Assembly (NCBI GenBank): GCA_030696465.1
Contig: JAUYSE010000088.1
Coordinates: forward strand, 1-6,535
Source: Legionellaceae bacterium
GTDB taxonomy: Bacteria; Pseudomonadota; Gammaproteobacteria; Legionellales; Legionellaceae
DNA: 6,535 nucleotides
Direction of reading: 5' to 3'
In this document: in pieces, positions 5,384 through 6,535 of the stretch
How the letters are laid out: each line of letters opens with the position of its first letter
How positions within the stretch are numbered: position 1 is the stretch's first letter
Made by a program: the position numbers and the translations under genes
The notes under the pieces: generated by a model
Told to the model about the DNA's origin: nothing
Seen by the model: only the letters and a program-made list of their open reading frames with translations
Databases searched by the model: none

Positions 5384-6090
5384 CAACACATGCTATTGGG
5401 ATGCTGAGCTTAAATATTTCATTCGTGTTATATCTGCTGGTGTATTTACCACAAATTGTACATAACCGCGAAACCAAACATATTCAAAACCTGAGTATTT
5501 CGATGCATGGTTTACTCTATTTAGGTTTGTTACTCGATTTATTGTATGGTTTTTCAAGTGGGTTGCAGTGGCAATATAAAACGGTTTCTATAGTCAGTCT
5601 GTCGGTTATGAGTATTCAGCATTTACAAATGACACGACATTTTTGGTTAAACAGCCAGCGCCTGCAGGTAGGGATTCAAATATTGATTCTTATCGCGACG
5701 ATGAGTGTTCTTGTTTGTTTTTTCGCTCTATTAGATAGGCATCTTCCCAGCGGGCTGACACTTACGATTGGTTATATTTCACGTATTTGCTGTCTATCCT
5801 ATGCGTTACCACAAATTATAAAAAATACAAAGTTGACGGATGCGAATGCCATTAGTGTGCGGTTTATCGCATTGAACATGGTATTAATTATACTGGATAT
5901 TATTTCAAGCTGGTGTCTTGATTGGGGATGGCCGAACAAATTATCAACCCCTATTTCATTAATTTTCATGATTATTTTGTTGGTTCAGCAAAGAGGCCAT
6001 GCGTTAAAACGGAAAGATATTGTTGGCGATTTTCCTCAAAGTCTTTCAGAGGTTGTTTCTTCTGGGCTTGTGAGAGAAAGCGTGCCTTAG
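5380..6090 (+). CDS. Two-repeat PQ-loop membrane protein, candidate thiamine or pyrimidine transporter (236 aa)
   Basis: The protein has seven hydrophobic segments (about 7-26, 42-60, 67-82, 98-117, 125-143, 160-182 and 188-204), the 3+1+3 plan of PQ-loop/SWEET-type carriers. The hallmark Pro-Gln pair occurs once in each half: 'VYLPQIVHN' (Pro24-Gln25) and 'YALPQIIKN' (Pro144-Gln145). No signal peptide is needed. It is third in the TPP riboswitch operon and overlaps tenA by ATGA, so it should be co-repressed by TPP. By context it probably imports thiamine, HMP or another pyrimidine; the sequence alone does not give the substrate. Most bacterial relatives known as SemiSWEETs have a single three-helix repeat, so this two-repeat form is less usual. 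The last codons and the TAG stop (6088-6090) lie in the start of a repeated element, so the polar C-terminal tail (205-236) may have been altered by insertion. Confidence 0.87.
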   Translation: MTTHAIGMLSLNISFVLYLLVYLPQIVHNRETKHIQNLSISMHGLLYLGLLLDLLYGFSSGLQWQYKTVSIVSLSVMSIQHLQMTRHFWLNSQRLQVGIQILILIATMSVLVCFFALLDRHLPSGLTLTIGYISRICCLSYALPQIIKNTKLTDANAISVRFIALNMVLIILDIISSWCLDWGWPNKLSTPISLIFMIILLVQQRGHALKRKDIVGDFPQSLSEVVSSGLVRESVP

Positions 6091-6376
6091 CAGGCCTTAA
6101 TGTTATGAATCTTCTACACAAGTTTTTAAAGCATCCATCATAAACTATGTGTTTGGGATTTTTTAATTCCCTTTCTATGCGGCACTCTGCTCAAAAAAAT
6201 ATCCGTCATCCAGAGCCGGTTTAAATTAAGTTAAATACTCTGAAAATTCTGCGATGGATCCCCTTGCCGCTCGAATCGATCTGTCTGTAGGAGATCAATC
6301 TCTCGGTGCGCCACGAAAGTGCACTCGCTCGCCCAAGTTTCTCTTAATTCCGGGACGACACTTGTGGGTGCGTAAG
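6084..6376. mobile_element. MITE-like element, copy 2 (rearranged, left end missing)
   Basis: 6084-6295 matches 618-761 in the same orientation (for example GCCTTAGCAGGCCTTAATG and TCATCCAGAGCCGGTTT), interrupted by a 68-bp extra block. The right end, 6326-6376, matches the reverse complement of copy 1's left end (558-608) over 51 positions and stops at CGTAAG. No left inverted repeat is found upstream: the bases where it should lie are the 3' end of the PQ-loop gene. No target duplication is visible. The element's conserved CCTTAG provides the stop codon of that gene. The spacer 6091-6409 otherwise holds only about 30 bp of AT-rich sequence after this element. Confidence 0.78.
6137..6204. 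other. 68-bp block present in MITE copy 2 but absent from copy 1
   Basis: Copy 1 reads AAAGAATCCGTCATCC. Copy 2 reads AAAGCATCC, then this block, then GTCATCC. The block ends in ATCC, the same four bases that precede it, so either it was inserted with a 4-bp duplication or copy 1 lost it by deletion between ATCC repeats. It contains GGGATTTTTTAATTCCC, an imperfect palindrome, and an A-run. Confidence 0.6.
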
Positions 6377-6409
6377 GTAATAGTATAGTGAGTTAATACT
6401 TATCAATAG

Positions 6410-6535
6410 TTATGCTAATAGACATTTTACAATCAAGAATTTATTGAATGATTGAATTTGAATAAGATCTATTTGCTCGAGCCCTTGGATAATGCGGCGT
6501 AATTGTTGTTTATTGGGGCCACCTGATTGTATGCC
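6410..6535 (-). CDS. Unidentified protein, C-terminal 41 residues (cut by right edge), possible winged helix
   Basis: On the minus strand one frame is open from the right edge to TAA at 6410-6412, while the other two close within about 65 bases. It reads GIQSGGPNKQQLRRIIQGLE then QIDLIQIQSFNKFLIVKCLL and a final A. The pattern of a short polar turn, a helix 'NKQQLRRIIQGLEQIDLI' and two short strands 'IQIQSFN' and 'KFLIVKCLL' looks like the recognition helix and wing of a winged-helix DNA-binding protein. This is inference from a short fragment; no family is recognised. The gene converges on the PQ-loop operon, with MITE copy 2 between them. No clear terminator follows it. Confidence 0.5.
   Translation of the reverse strand, partial: GIQSGGPNKQQLRRIIQGLEQIDLIQIQSFNKFLIVKCLLA

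Noticed and set aside
5295..5477. 60-codon minus-strand frame
   Set aside because: Antisense to the end of tenA and the start of the PQ-loop gene; no motif or ribosome site.
5922..6143. 73-codon plus-strand frame
   Set aside because: Overlaps the PQ-loop gene in another frame and runs into the repeat element; it looks like chance.

Overview
The window looks like a moderately AT-rich gammaproteobacterial chromosome, probably a host-associated or intracellular lineage such as Legionellales (Legionella/Coxiella-like). This is inference. It rests on a eukaryote-type SET-domain gene, a coiled-coil/proline-rich orphan protein, vitamin salvage genes and many small non-coding repeats. No marker gene fixes the taxonomy.

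Left part (1-956): the 3' end of a proline iminopeptidase-type alpha/beta hydrolase enters from the left edge. A 350-bp non-coding element (553-902) follows its stop codon directly. The element has 32-bp terminal inverted repeats and a 7-bp target duplication, so it is a MITE-like insertion. A hairpin (918-955) then serves as the likely terminator of the next, convergent gene.

Middle (957-3516): two divergently transcribed orphan genes. The minus-strand gene (957-2027) encodes a charged, helical protein with a proline-rich tail that carries the same short motif twice, exactly 40 residues apart. The plus-strand gene (2338-3516) encodes a SET-domain protein (predicted lysine methyltransferase) with an unrecognised N-terminal half and a hydrophobic C-terminus. 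The spacer between them has three 18-bp direct repeats and a 12-bp palindrome.

Repeat-rich spacer (3517-3989): a 26-bp unit repeated three times, then a 114-bp near-palindrome. A sigma70-like promoter follows, and it would start transcription at the 5' edge of a TPP (thiamine pyrophosphate) riboswitch at 3841-3921.

Right part (3990-6090): the riboswitch leads a three-gene operon of two different TenA-family proteins and a seven-helix PQ-loop membrane protein. Both junctions are 4-bp ATGA overlaps. TenA enzymes salvage the pyrimidine part of degraded thiamine. The arrangement therefore predicts a thiamine-repressed salvage unit in which the PQ-loop protein imports thiamine or a pyrimidine breakdown product. 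That substrate is the most interesting functional hypothesis here.

Right edge (6084-6535): a second, rearranged copy of the 553-902 element begins inside the end of the PQ-loop gene and supplies its stop codon. It lacks a left terminal repeat and carries an extra 68 bp. The last 126 bp are the 3' end of an unidentified minus-strand gene that could end in a winged-helix fold.
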